This document shows, one piece after another, positions 34,574 through 43,928 of a stretch of DNA of 64,000 nt. Each line of letters opens with the position of its first letter. Positions within the stretch are counted from its first letter, which is position 1. The notes below the pieces were generated by a model, which saw only the letters and a list, made by a program, of their open reading frames with translations, did not search any database and was not told the DNA's origin. The translations under genes and the position numbers were made by a program. Source of the stretch: Sporosarcina sp. Te-1 (GTDB taxonomy: Bacteria; Bacillota; Bacilli; Bacillales_A; Planococcaceae); assembly GCF_017498505.1 (NCBI RefSeq), contig NZ_CP071798.1, positions 1,426,001 to 1,490,000 of the forward strand, written 5' to 3'.

Positions 34574-34756
34574 GTGCGGACATATATATGGAGGTTTGAG
34601 TTCTTGCAACAGGGAATCCGCGAGCATGGAGTGAATTCCGTAAGAGCCGTCTTCAATCTGAAGAACTCAATGTTCCTTCGGAGGCCCAGACCTAGGGGAT
34701 CTCAAATACTACTGTGACCAGTATGTGGGATGCTGCATAGTAGAGCCAGACCGAAA
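34314..34756. repeat. Partial tandem duplication of the 3' part of the preceding gene
   Basis: 34566-34756 repeats 34314-34564 almost exactly (starting CCAGTGTGAGTGCGG) but lacks about 58 bp between the CTTC and GGAGGCCCAG blocks, plus a one-base loss. The few mismatches indicate a recent event. The second copy has no start codon. Confidence 0.85.
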
Positions 34757-34789
34757 TACAAAAAAATTAGCGCACCTTTCCGATATTTT

Positions 34790-34820
34790 AACCTGGACTA
34801 AGGTGTCCGGGTTTTTTATT
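34790..34820 (+). terminator. Terminator of the zinc-binding-protein gene
   Basis: AACCTGGAC / GTCCGGGTT stem (34790-34798, 34805-34813) with a T-rich tail. Confidence 0.8.
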
Positions 34821-35007
34821 TTCCAAAATAAAACTGTACACTACTAAAAAATTCTTAGTAATGTACAGTTGTTTATATGTGCAACATTATATCCAAGCCA
34901 TTCTGCAATAAAGCATCATGTACAATTACTTGCCTTTAATATTACAGAGTAGTCTTTTTACTTTTGATTTATATATTAAGTTCAATTAAAGTTTGAATAT
35001 TAAAATT

Positions 35008-35230
35008 TTATGACATTTTTTCCATGATAGGTAGATCAAAGAATCCAGAAGAAGGAATCATGTTTATTTGTTGTTCATTTACACCTGTTTTTTTTAATTG
35101 TTCTTTAAATATATCTTTTTGATTTTCACCCAAATAATAAATGTTCCCCTCCACATCTACCCCAATACTTCGCTTTATTTCTTAAAATACGGTAAATCTA
35201 CGTCACTTAGAGAATGACCAATTAATTAAC
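35008..35230 (-). pseudogene. 3' remnant of an AbiH-like gene
   Basis: The minus strand decodes IGHSLSDVDLPYFKK, the GHSL-DxPYF motif of AbiH-family phage abortive-infection proteins. After a one-base frameshift at about 35181 it continues EIKRSIGVDVEGNIYYLGEN and EQQINMIPSSGFFDLP to a TAA at 35008. Only this C-terminal piece remains and an in-frame stop lies just upstream. 34830-35000 and 35231-35440 show no gene. Confidence 0.5.
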
Positions 35231-35449
35231 CCACATCCGTTCTAATATAAGTTTAATTTCCCCTAATTTCTTGTTCAACTAAACTCCCTCTATAAACATT
35301 GAAGTATCAACGGTTTACATCACTTCGTGATGCGAGGAAAATTATTTCTCTACTTACTAATAAACATAGATTTGAATTTATTGTTTTTATTACCAAGATA
35401 AGAGTACGCTTCGCTAAAAACTAATGGAAAACATTAGCTCTTTTAATCC

Positions 35450-35659
35450 GTTATTTGATGCACAATGGATCTCTGCGATGCTTCTGACGACGTACCCTCC
35501 CATGTCTCTTGGCGTCTGTGCGCTTACATTCCTTCGTTCGGTCTATTCATAAGGCAGAGGCCTGCTAAGCTGCCCCAGGGACTCTTGGTCTGAGTTTTAG
35601 TACTGTGCTGGCTTCTCCGTGTCATCCTTCTTGTCATAGATAGATTGATTTGAAATGTC
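35450..35659 (-). ncRNA. Candidate non-coding guide (bridge/seek) RNA region of the IS110 element
   Basis: About 200 bp downstream of the transposase stop, more GC-rich than its surroundings and without an open frame. It contains potential stems (AGGCAGAGGCCTGC-like inverted blocks near 35562-35575). IS110-family elements keep a structured RNA in a non-coding end that pairs with target and donor DNA; the 3' side is where IS1111-type members carry it. The assignment is positional; no fold was computed. Confidence 0.35.
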
Positions 35660-36937
35660 TTACGCTGCCGTTGCGAGACAGTGGAGATCGTTCATCATAT
35701 GCCGCTCATCGAAATGAACTTTCTTCTTACAAATACCATGTAACACTTTCAGTAATTTACCGCATAGCACGACCATCGACTGTTTTCCCCGTAGGGGATT
35801 TTGTTGGCGAGTCGTGTAGTATTCATGTAGCCGTTTAAACGCTTCATTGTGCCTGATTAGTGGAACGATGACTTTAAACAGAACATTCCTTAACCTCTTC
35901 CGGCCGCGTTTAGAGATATGTTTTCGTCCCTTGTGTTGTCCAGAAGAATTTTCACGTAATGTTAATCCCGCGAGTTTGATGAGTTGGCGTGGATCTTCAT
36001 AATGTGAAAAGCTACCGACTTCAGAGAGTAGATCAACGATTGTAGCATCCCCTAAGCCGGGTACAGTTGAGAGGTATACATACTCTCCTGTAGACTTAGC
36101 CAACTCGGCTAATTGGCTATTTACCTCTTCTATTTCTTCCTCTAACAATCGGTACTGACGGATGAGCGTGGCGATTTCGAATCGTGCCATCTGCGATCCT
36201 TCCGTCAACCCGATAGATTGGTTGGCTACATCAATTAGGAGTCTTGCCTTTGGTAATTGCGGCGCTCTCATCCCCTCTACCTGCCGGTAGAGAAAGACTA
36301 ACTCTTCAGCCGTCTTCCCTATGATGTCCTGTGGCAACGGTGTTTTCTCGAGTGTAGCGAACGCCATCTTCCCGAAGGTTGGATAGACCTGTGTAAACTC
36401 CGGAAAGTACCGATCAAGCCAGCGAATGATCCGGTTCTTGAGGCTCGACAAATCCTCTGTAAGCTTTGAACGAAGAGTAGAGCCAATCCGCAACTCCGCC
36501 TCAATATCTTTTAGAATACGGGGATAGCTGAAACGCCCGTCCTTCATGAGCCGAGCAATGACTACTGCATCTTTCTTATCGTTCTTTGTCTGTAAGTTAT
36601 CATCCAGTTCCTTTGAACGCTTGACGTGTAATGGGTTGACCATTACAAGCGGGATTCCATAGGAATCCAAGAAATAAGCAAGGTTCATCCAATAGTGGCC
36701 GGTAGGTTCAATCCCAACGATAACATCAGTTTTTTCATGTGCTTTCATAGCACGAAGTACATTTTGATATAATGCTTCAAATCCTTCTCTGGATTGATGT
36801 ACGGCAAAAGCTTTCTCAAGTACACGTCCGCGTTCATCTACGAAGCATGCGTAATGGGTACTCTTAGCGATATCCATGCCGACAATTAATGTGTTTTCCG
36901 TTACTTGATTTAGCTTTTCATTCCACTTAGAATACAT
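35660..36937 (-). mobile_element. IS110-family transposase (intact)
   Basis: 425 residues. The N-terminal RuvC-like DEDD set is complete: Asp22 in VGMDIAKS, Glu77 in VGIEPTGHYW, Asp120 and Asp123 in KNDKKDAVV. The C-terminal Transposase_20 domain has VPGLGDATIVDLL and ENSSGQHKGRKHISKRGRKR with the candidate serine nucleophile. CAGGAGGACTACTCT precedes ATG 36937. Such recombinases act with a guide RNA and make no target-site duplication. The codons are less AT-rich than the neighbours. The element probably spans about 35450-37045; exact ends were not identified. Confidence 0.92.
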
Positions 36938-37051
36938 AGAGTAGTCCTCCTGTTTGATGATGGGTCAATTCCACGTTGACACTCAGCATCATACAAGAGG
37001 GCTCTTTTTCTTTCAAGATGGTGCAAATCCTTCAAACAGGAATGCTGCCCC

Positions 37052-37112
37052 GTTAGTTGAACAAGAAAAAAGTGCCGTCTTAGGATCTTCAAGTAAAGCA
37101 CGTTAGTTCAAC
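37052..37112. repeat. 61-bp repeat, copy A, flanking uppP
   Basis: Begins GTTAGTTGAACAAGAAAAAA and ends CACGTTAGTTCAAC; the ends contain inverted TTGAAC / GTTCAA. A diverged copy is at 38086-38156. It sits between the IS110 region and the uppP stop. Confidence 0.7.
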
Positions 37113-37124
37113 AATTAATATCCG

Positions 37125-37940
37125 TTAGAAAAAAATTAGAAGTAATGCTCCTACGATAAAACAATAATATGTAAAATAATTTAGCTTCCCGTTTTTCATA
37201 ATTCCCATAAACCACTTCATCGCAAAATAGGTCATTAAAAGTGTTGCAATAAATGTAGCTAAATACGGAATTGCTAAGTCTGCTTTATTCGGTTCATTTA
37301 GAAATTCAGCAGAACCGAGTATAACTCCACCGAGGCTCACGGGAATATACAACATAAATGAAAATCGAAGTGCCGTATCTGGTTTCATTCCAACAGTAAC
37401 TGCTGAAATAATCGTTGCACCTGAACGACTAATCCCTGGTGTTAATGCGACAGCCTGCCCTAAACCCACAATGAAAGCATCCTTAATTGTAATATCACTT
37501 TCGTCTTTATTACCTTTCAGATTGCGAATTAACCACAAGGCAATCCCTGTTACGAAGAGCATCACCGCAATCGTTGTCATGCTAACATTTTCTGCTATAT
37601 AGTCACTTAATAAAATCCCCAGAACCCCTGCTGGAATAGTACCAATGACAATAAAGAAAACAAAACGAAAGTCACTCTTATAACGAAATTTTTTCGTTTT
37701 CAAAAAAAGAATTGAATGTAATGCTAGTCTTGCGATATCTTTTCTATAAATATAAAGTATCGCAAATAGTGAAGCTGTATTTGTTAATATAGCAAAAGTA
37801 AATCCTTGTTCACCTAACCCCAAAATTTCACTAGCAATCATTACGTGCCCACTTGATGAAACAGGAATTGGTTCTGTAAAGCCTTGAACTAGTCCAATAA
37901 TAATCATTTTGATTATTAATACAATATCTAATTCTCCCAT
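37125..37940 (-). CDS. uppP: Undecaprenyl-diphosphatase UppP (BacA family)
   Basis: 271 residues, eight predicted membrane helices. It recycles undecaprenyl pyrophosphate to the phosphate carrier for peptidoglycan and confers bacitracin resistance when abundant. Motifs: VQGFTEPIPVSSSGH (usual E-F-L-P-V-S-S-S-G-H, here with PIP) and LTPGISRSGATI. Flanked on both sides by related 61-71 bp repeats, suggesting it moved as a unit or is an extra copy; the housekeeping copy may be elsewhere. Confidence 0.92.
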   Translation of the reverse strand: MGELDIVLIIKMIIIGLVQGFTEPIPVSSSGHVMIASEILGLGEQGFTFAILTNTASLFAILYIYRKDIARLALHSILFLKTKKFRYKSDFRFVFFIVIGTIPAGVLGILLSDYIAENVSMTTIAVMLFVTGIALWLIRNLKGNKDESDITIKDAFIVGLGQAVALTPGISRSGATIISAVTVGMKPDTALRFSFMLYIPVSLGGVILGSAEFLNEPNKADLAIPYLATFIATLLMTYFAMKWFMGIMKNGKLNYFTYYCFIVGALLLIFF

Positions 37941-38085
37941 TTTACCTCCCTATAAGCTCTCATTTTTTTATCCCGAATTGAAAACAAAAATAATTGAATT
38001 AACTTCATTATACACGTCATCATGAAAAATCTGACTCTTTACTTGAAGAAGAAAAGCTTAAAACTTCATTGCACTAAACTACTTC

Positions 38086-38156
38086 ATTAGTTGAACAAGA
38101 AAAAAGAGCCTTCTAAGCAGCTCAATGATCTTCAAGTAAAGCATCACGTTAGTTCA
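38086..38156. repeat. 61-71 bp repeat, copy B, flanking uppP
   Basis: ATTAGTTGAACAAGAAAAAA ... GATCTTCAAGTAAAGCA ... CACGTTAGTTCAG; aligns with copy A apart from about 10 inserted bases in the middle. Same orientation as copy A. Confidence 0.7.
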
Positions 38157-38304
38157 GCTTTAGAAAACACGATCTTATCCTTACTTTATTCAATAACTTC
38201 ATGGGATTATTAAGATTACTTTGCACATTTTACCTTTTTCGTTATGGTAGATATGTAATGATTTAGTTTACATAACATCTTATAGATTTAGAGGAGGTGA
38301 AAGT

Positions 38305-38535
38305 GTGAGCATTTTTAAAACATTGATGTTGATTACAGTATTATCCTTTTCATTTTCACTAAACAATGTTTCTGCTGAAGAAGTTGACTCTGAAAGTCTA
38401 CACAAGAATTATCCAAATGCAGTCCATATGTTAACTGAGGACAGCAAAAAAGAAGCAGAGGAACTTGAACAAAAAGTTTTAGAGGATATTAAATACGAAT
38501 TTCAAATTTTTAGTTTACTATGCCTAGGGGCCTGA
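38305..38535 (+). CDS. Short secreted protein, possibly truncated
   Basis: 76 residues, GTG start with AGGAGGTG 6 bases upstream. Signal peptide (FKTLMLITVLSFSFSLNNVSA, cleavage before EEV), then an acidic helical mature part (NYPNAVHMLTEDSKKEAEEL) ending in a hydrophobic SLLCLGA tail that looks frameshifted. No homologue recognised. The following 220 bp to the next gene show nothing. Confidence 0.5.
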   Translation: MSIFKTLMLITVLSFSFSLNNVSAEEVDSESLHKNYPNAVHMLTEDSKKEAEELEQKVLEDIKYEFQIFSLLCLGA

Positions 38536-38720
38536 AAGAAGAAACAACTTAGATATTAAATGATAAATTATACTTATAAACAAACAATCTACTTGCAGGT
38601 GTTAAATCCATTTCTTGTACCGAGACATTGGATCTCGTTTATAATCATGTATGATTATGCTCAGCTTCATGAATTTGGATGCTAAAAGTGTTTTCTACAG
38701 TCTTTTAAGTTTACATATAA

Positions 38721-38755
38721 GTTTTGACAGAGACATACTTTGTCTCTGTCAAAAC
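38721..38755 (-). terminator. Hairpin terminator of the DHA2 transporter gene
   Basis: Perfect 15-bp stem GTTTTGACAGAGACA / TGTCTCTGTCAAAAC with a 5-nt loop, immediately after the minus-strand stop. The U-tract is weak. Confidence 0.7.
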
Positions 38756-38756
38756 T

Positions 38757-40187
38757 TTACGATTTTTCTTTTGTATATACCGAATGTTTAATAAAGAAAC
38801 ATAATATAAAAGCAATCACTATTAAAATAAATGCAGACATGAAGCCATTATTAAGTCCCCTCAATATTGATGATACATCCTCATTTTCATTTGAATATTT
38901 AACAACAGTAGATGACATAACCCCAACCATTATTGCAGCTCCTAAAGAAGCAAACACTTGACGAACAGTATTATTAATTGCAGAACCGTGACTTATTAAA
39001 TTATTAGACAATGCATTTATCCCCGCTGTAGCTAGCGGCATCATTACAAGTCCCATACCTAACATCCTTAATGAGTAAAGACAAACAATCCACCAAGTAG
39101 CTGTATCCTTTGTGAGCATTAAGAAAGGGAATGATGCTAAAGCAAGTATAAACATACCTATCATTGTTATTTTTTTAACACCAAATTTATCAAATAATTT
39201 CCCAGCAATTGGTGAAATAATACCTAAAACAAGCGCTCCTGGAAGTAATATTAAACCAGATTGAAGCGCAGAGAAACCTTTTAATGATTGTGTATAAATA
39301 GGTAAAAGAATTTCTGATCCAATCATTGTCATAAAAACTATAGCTACAATAATTGTAGACAAAGTAAAAGTTCTATTTTTAAATACTCCCAACTCCAAAA
39401 ATGGTTGTGTTAATTTAAATTGACGACGAGAAAATAGGAATATGATTACAATACCTATTACGCATGTAATCCAGCTAATCTTATTTTGCCACCCTACATT
39501 ACCTGCCACACCTATTCCATAGAGTAGTGAACCTAATCCTAAACTACTAAGCAAAAAGGAGAAAAAATCAAACTTCGGTTTAGTTAAATTAATAATATTT
39601 TTCATATAGAAGAATGCTAATAACAAATTAACACCAATTATTGGAAGGATGATGTAAAATAAATATCGCCAAGTATAATGATCCACAATCCAACCAGATA
39701 CACTAGGAGCAATGGCAGGAGAAAATGCAATAACAATTCCTACTAATCCCATTGCTTCTCCTCGACGTTCAGCTGGATATACTAAAAACATTAATGTCTG
39801 CATCAATGGAATCATTAATCCTGAACCGATAGCTTGAATGATACGACCTAAAAGTAAAATGTTAAACGTTGTACTCAATGCGCAAATTAAAGTTCCTATA
39901 GAAAAACTTACCATAGCAACAAAAAATAGGGTTCTATTAGTTATTGTATTTAACAAAAATGCTGAAGTAGGAATCATTATCCCACTAATTAACATGAATG
40001 AAGTAATAAGCCATTGTGCATTAATTGCACTTATACCTAAATCGTTCATTATTTTTGGTAATGCAGTAACCAATAGCGTTTGATTAATAATGGTTAAAAA
40101 AGTTCCAAGCAATAAAACAAGTACAAAGCCCGATCTCTCGAAACTTTTTCCATTAATATCTACTGGTTGTGTGTCTATATTTTTCAT
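38757..40187 (-). CDS. MFS drug-efflux transporter, DHA2 (EmrB/QacA-like) family
   Basis: 476 residues with about fourteen helices. Motif A-like and C motifs: GTFLTIINQTLLVTALPKIM in helix 1, GRIIQAIGSGLMIPLMQTLMF and GIVIAFSPAIAPSVSGWIV in helix 5 (antiporter motif). Resembles LmrB/MdtP-type multidrug exporters of Bacilli. Divergent from a TetR regulator with a 115-bp shared control region. Very AT-rich codons. Confidence 0.88.
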   Translation of the reverse strand: MKNIDTQPVDINGKSFERSGFVLVLLLGTFLTIINQTLLVTALPKIMNDLGISAINAQWLITSFMLISGIMIPTSAFLLNTITNRTLFFVAMVSFSIGTLICALSTTFNILLLGRIIQAIGSGLMIPLMQTLMFLVYPAERRGEAMGLVGIVIAFSPAIAPSVSGWIVDHYTWRYLFYIILPIIGVNLLLAFFYMKNIINLTKPKFDFFSFLLSSLGLGSLLYGIGVAGNVGWQNKISWITCVIGIVIIFLFSRRQFKLTQPFLELGVFKNRTFTLSTIIVAIVFMTMIGSEILLPIYTQSLKGFSALQSGLILLPGALVLGIISPIAGKLFDKFGVKKITMIGMFILALASFPFLMLTKDTATWWIVCLYSLRMLGMGLVMMPLATAGINALSNNLISHGSAINNTVRQVFASLGAAIMVGVMSSTVVKYSNENEDVSSILRGLNNGFMSAFILIVIAFILCFFIKHSVYTKEKS

Positions 40188-40229
40188 GTTTTCATACCTC
40201 TCATTCAGATTAAACTGATGTATATTTTT

Positions 40230-40258
40230 TTGTACTCAAGTTCATTTTATGATATTAT
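40230..40258 (+). promoter_or_regulatory. Promoter of the TetR regulator in the divergent control region
   Basis: TTGTAC (40230-40235) and TATTAT (40253-40258) with a 17-bp spacer. Nearby 40203-40220 has the inverted pair TCAG-ATTAAA-CTGA, a possible operator serving both divergent genes. Confidence 0.6.
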
Positions 40259-40302
40259 GCTATAATAAATATGTCAATACTTTTTTGAGGAGAATCCGAT
40301 CT

Positions 40303-41160
40303 ATGAGTAAGAAAGAAAAAATCATTGAAGTAGCAAAACAGCTTTTCCGAACAAAAGGATATCACGATACTGCAATTCAGGATATTCTGGAAAATTCAAA
40401 AGTTTCGAAAGGTACTTTTTATAATTACTTCTCTACAAAATCACAATTAATTCTTTATATTATTCAAAAAGTTGATACAAAAGTGGAAGAACAGCAAAAT
40501 ATGTTGCTATTAGAAGGAAATCTATATGATAAGCAAATTTTTTATTCTCAGCTCCGAGTAAAACACTCCATCTATGGGACTGAGAAAATTTCAGAGTTAT
40601 ATAATATTTCTTTGGGGGAAAATGATGAGGCATTGCAGAAATACATGGCTGAGAGTCATTATAAAGAGCTGAATTGGTTAGCGAAACGCTTAATTGAGGT
40701 TTATGGGAATGAAATAGAAGATAGTGCAATGGATTTGTCTACCCATTTTATTGGTGGATTAGGATATCAATTTAGGTATTCTGACCAAATGAAATTAAAT
40801 ATTAATAATTCGGATATTTTAGATTACAATATTTTGCGTTTAGAGAAAAATATTGAAATTACGAAGAGAACTAATCAAATCCTCTTTCCATACAAATCGC
40901 CTAATTCAATTGAAGATCAAGAAATAGTTATTAGTAAAATTCAAAAGTTACTTAATAAAGCAATACGTGATTATGAATTTTCAAAAGCCGAAATGGAAAT
41001 TATTGATTTTATCGACAATGAAATCCAAAATTCATATATTAGATGGGGTGTGTGTGAAGGAGCTGTTCGTCAATTAAAAATTCTTTCCTCTCCTCAAGCA
41101 AATTATGAACAACTATTGAATGAAATATTTATTATCATAAATAAGCAAAAAAATATATAA
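40303..41160 (+). CDS. TetR-family regulator of the DHA2 exporter
   Basis: 285 residues from ATG 40303 (TGAGGAG upstream; earlier in-frame ATG 40249 overlaps the promoter). The N-terminal helix-turn-helix reads KKEKIIEVAKQLFRTKGYHD, then VSKGTFYNYFSTKSQL. The ligand domain of about 235 residues is long for the family, with two helical parts. Divergent arrangement implies it represses the exporter gene until a drug binds. Confidence 0.9.
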   Translation: MSKKEKIIEVAKQLFRTKGYHDTAIQDILENSKVSKGTFYNYFSTKSQLILYIIQKVDTKVEEQQNMLLLEGNLYDKQIFYSQLRVKHSIYGTEKISELYNISLGENDEALQKYMAESHYKELNWLAKRLIEVYGNEIEDSAMDLSTHFIGGLGYQFRYSDQMKLNINNSDILDYNILRLEKNIEITKRTNQILFPYKSPNSIEDQEIVISKIQKLLNKAIRDYEFSKAEMEIIDFIDNEIQNSYIRWGVCEGAVRQLKILSSPQANYEQLLNEIFIIINKQKNI

Positions 41161-41652
41161 TTTCAATAAAGGTGATGTTCTAAAACGAACAAAATATCCA
41201 AACTGTCTTTTTGTCAATATATTTATAGCTAAAAAAGGTCCAAAATATCTACCATCACATTTTCCTGATCTAGTAAAGTCTTCTTTATTTTGTATTTCTT
41301 TTATTGTTAAATTTCCTAGTATATCAATATAAATACCTCTTAACAGATTGTGAAGAGGTATTTGGTATTTGTATAAGTAATGATCCACGGAAGATTCGAA
41401 CTAATCCTTACTAATTTCTAACAAAATTTAAGAAATAGACTCATGCGCAGCATCTATTTTCATATTTCTCTACCAATCAATAAAATAAATTAAATTTTTA
41501 TATAATGGTGTTGCTTTAAAATAATTAATTCTATTACCCTTGATAAATGAACAACGAGAAAGAGCGTGTTTTGAAAAAAAGATTGATCAAAACATGCTCC
41601 TTATATATTTTATTGAATCATTCTTTTATATAAAAGTTTGATCATTTTCTTC
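41161..41652. other. AT-rich intergenic region with two hairpins
   Basis: Hairpins AAATACCTCTT / AAGAGGTATTT (41331-41363) and GAGCGTGTTTTG / CAAAACATGCTC (41562-41599); the latter is a plausible terminator. A protein-like minus-strand frame (41113-41388) has no ribosome site and I could not identify it. Confidence 0.5.
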
Positions 41653-41809
41653 CTATGGTACTCCACAGTGTTGCGCGTTTGTTGAGTTCAGATCCATTCG
41701 ATACAATCCTTTTACACCTAACTCTTCTGCTTTTTCGTCTATTGCATGTTGTTTCATTCCATACTCTAATTTCCATTCTGCTTCATTTTCTTTGCAAATG
41801 GATTTTAAA
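41653..41809 (-). pseudogene. Unidentified coding remnant
   Basis: About 50 codons just downstream of the broken transporter read ENEAEWKLEYGMKQHAIDEK and EELGVKGLYRMDL, with normal-looking protein composition. There is no start of its own. It could be the tail of another decayed gene. Confidence 0.3.
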
Positions 41810-43012
41810 CTACTTTCGTGGAAAACCGTGGCTCTTTGCACTCCACGCCATAATCAAAGCAACAAGCTGCAACATCAACAGCACTGCTGGAAACGACTGA
41901 ACACCAACAACCTCTAGCAAAGCACCACCGACAATACCTCCACCAGCAATTGCTAAATTCCATACAGTGGTATTGATAGGCATTACGACATCAACCCCTT
42001 CTTCACCGCTTGCATTAGCAAGCGCGGTTTGCAACAGGGTGGCTGCACCTCCGAAAGTAAGTCCTCATAAAGCCACTGCCGAATAAACGATGGATTCCGA
42101 TTCGGCTCCCACCCATAATACTGCTGCTACCAGCGCAAAACAGAGCAGACTGATCAATACAAGCAGTCGCAACATGCGGTCTACCAATAGACCAACAATC
42201 CAGATGGAGACAAGCGCAGCTAATCCAAAAACCAGCAAGACTAGGTCGACATTTCCTGCGAGTCCGGAAGGCTCAAGAAATGGGGAAATATACGTATATA
42301 AAATATTGTGTGCCAACATCCAAGTGAGCACTACCATAAGAATCGGACGTATGCCAGGCAAAACAAACACCTGACCAACTGTCATTCTTTGCTTTGCGGA
42401 TTGCCCAGGATAATCCGGCACCTTCCAGAGCACCCAGCCAATTAAAACAAGAGTCAGAAGAGACACAAGTCCGAATACGGCACGCCAACCGATTAAGTCA
42501 CCGAGCAAGGTACCGACCGGCACTCCGAATGTAAGAGCAATCGGCGTTCCTACCATTGCGACAGCTAAAGCACGCCCTCTTAAGGGATCCGGTACCATAC
42601 GCCGTGCGTAACCGGCGATCATTCCCCAAGCAGCGCCTGCAGCCACACCGGCAAAAAATCGCGCGATAAGTGTCAAAGCATAGCTGGTCGACAAGGCTGT
42701 AATTGTGTTGAATACTAAGAATCCCACAATAATGGAGATAAGCAGCGGACGTCGTTTATACCCGCTAGTAAACATTGCGAATGGAATTGCTGCTACAAGT
42801 GAGCCAATAGCATAAAGGGTAACTAGTTGCCCAGCCATCGCTTTGGTAACATGCAGCCCTTCTCCGATTAACGGTAGTAGCCCAGCTGGGATGGTTTCTG
42901 TAAGAATACAGATAAATCCTGTCATTGCAAGCGCTAGAAGTGCAAGCCAGGGAAGTCGTGCAGGGATGTTAGCAGATTGAACCATACCCGTAGATGATGA
43001 AAAGTGAGACAA
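41810..43012 (-). pseudogene. MFS (DHA1) transporter interrupted by one nonsense codon
   Basis: The 400-codon frame is intact from ATG 43012 to TAA at 41810 except for a TGA at 42065-42067. The reading is ...IVYSAVAL-stop-GLTFGGAATLLQTAL..., where intact relatives would be expected to have Trp (TGG). Twelve helices are present, including GETIP-type helix 1 (ICILTETIPAGLLPLIG) and the motif GRALAVAMVGTPIALTFGVP. Regulator, promoter and ribosome site are all preserved, so the loss is recent, or the TGA is read through at low level. Confidence 0.85.
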
Positions 43013-43033
43013 ATTAGTTTCCTCCTTAAGATG

Positions 43034-43112
43034 AGTTGATTTGTGGAACGGTCATTCCATATATTAAATTCAACCACATCCTCTTGTCAAGGACTTCTGG
43101 AACGATTATTAT
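43034..43112 (+). promoter_or_regulatory. Divergent control region: TetR promoter and operator
   Basis: TTGTCA (43084-43089) and TATTAT (43107-43112), 17-bp spacer, drive the TetR gene. TGGAA-N6-TTCCA (43034-43049) is an inverted repeat on the transporter side, and a half copy TGGAACGAT lies within the TetR spacer, so one regulator could cover both promoters. Confidence 0.6.
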
Positions 43113-43136
43113 AAAATTAATAAAGGAGGTCATCTT

Positions 43137-43745
43137 ATGCCACGAACTGGACGCCCCCGCGAATTCAATCGTGACGAGGCGGTTGTTGCCGCAATGCTTC
43201 TATTCTGGGAACACGGCTTTGAATCCACTTCACTTGCTCAGTTGCGCGCTGCGATGGGAGGTATATCTCCCGCAAGTTTTTACGCTGCGTTCGAGTCCAA
43301 GGAAACATTGTTCTGCGAAGCGGTGCAACAGTATATCTCTACTTATGGACAAGTTTCGGAAAGTTTCTGTGATACGAGGATGACATCGAAAGCAGCCATC
43401 GAGCAGGGTTTACGGCGATCAGCACGGATGCAGACAGAGAGGTCGCACCCTCTAGGCTGTCTATTGGTTTTGTCCGCTGTAAACTGTTCTCCTGAGCAAA
43501 AACACATTCGAGATATGCTCGCCAAGGAGCGAGAAAGGGTTCGCAATTGGATTAAGGATTGTATAGAACGGGCCGTAGCAAATGGAGAGTTGCCTGATTC
43601 TACGGATATACACATGCTGGTAACCTTATTTGAAACATTTCTTCGAGGAATTTCGACACAAGCTCAGGACGGTGTTCCATACGAGAAAATTGATGCTGCT
43701 ATAACTCAATTGATGAGCATATGGGATGCATTGTCTGCTAGCTAA
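43137..43745 (+). CDS. TetR/AcrR-family regulator
   Basis: 202 residues: RPREFNRDEAVVAAMLLFWEHGFES, then GISPASFYAAFESKETLF as helix-turn-helix; C-terminal DAAITQLMSIWDAL. This subtype (PRTGRPREF start, FYAAFxSKExLF) commonly sits beside DHA1 transporters. AAAGGAGG precedes ATG 43137. More GC-rich than the neighbouring DHA2/TetR pair. Its presumed target, the divergent transporter, carries a nonsense codon. Confidence 0.9.
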   Translation: MPRTGRPREFNRDEAVVAAMLLFWEHGFESTSLAQLRAAMGGISPASFYAAFESKETLFCEAVQQYISTYGQVSESFCDTRMTSKAAIEQGLRRSARMQTERSHPLGCLLVLSAVNCSPEQKHIRDMLAKERERVRNWIKDCIERAVANGELPDSTDIHMLVTLFETFLRGISTQAQDGVPYEKIDAAITQLMSIWDALSAS

Positions 43746-43895
43746 TCTAAGCTTTTAGAGGGATAATTGAAGAAATTATACTAAATGGCGGGCAACTTTG
43801 TATTTGGAGGGTTATTTGGCATGCGTAAATGTCGTATAACATGGAATATTTCAAGTTTTTTTGAAAAAACGTTGACAACTATTACTGAATTAAGA

Positions 43896-43925
43896 AAAAA
43901 TCCTGCATATCAACACAGGATTTTT
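43896..43925 (+). terminator. Terminator downstream of the TetR gene
   Basis: AAAAATCCTG (43896-43905) / CAGGATTTTT (43916-43925), 10-nt loop; T run included in the right arm. Confidence 0.8.
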
Positions 43926-43928
43926 AAT

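Noticed and set aside
34830..35440. Search for a further gene between the Cys-rich protein and IS110
   Set aside because: Only the AbiH-like remnant was readable; the remainder is AT-rich with stops in all frames.
41113..41388. 91-codon minus-strand frame with protein-like stretch
   Set aside because: Overlaps the TetR gene end, no ribosome site, contains a terminator-like hairpin; could be a remnant but cannot be supported.
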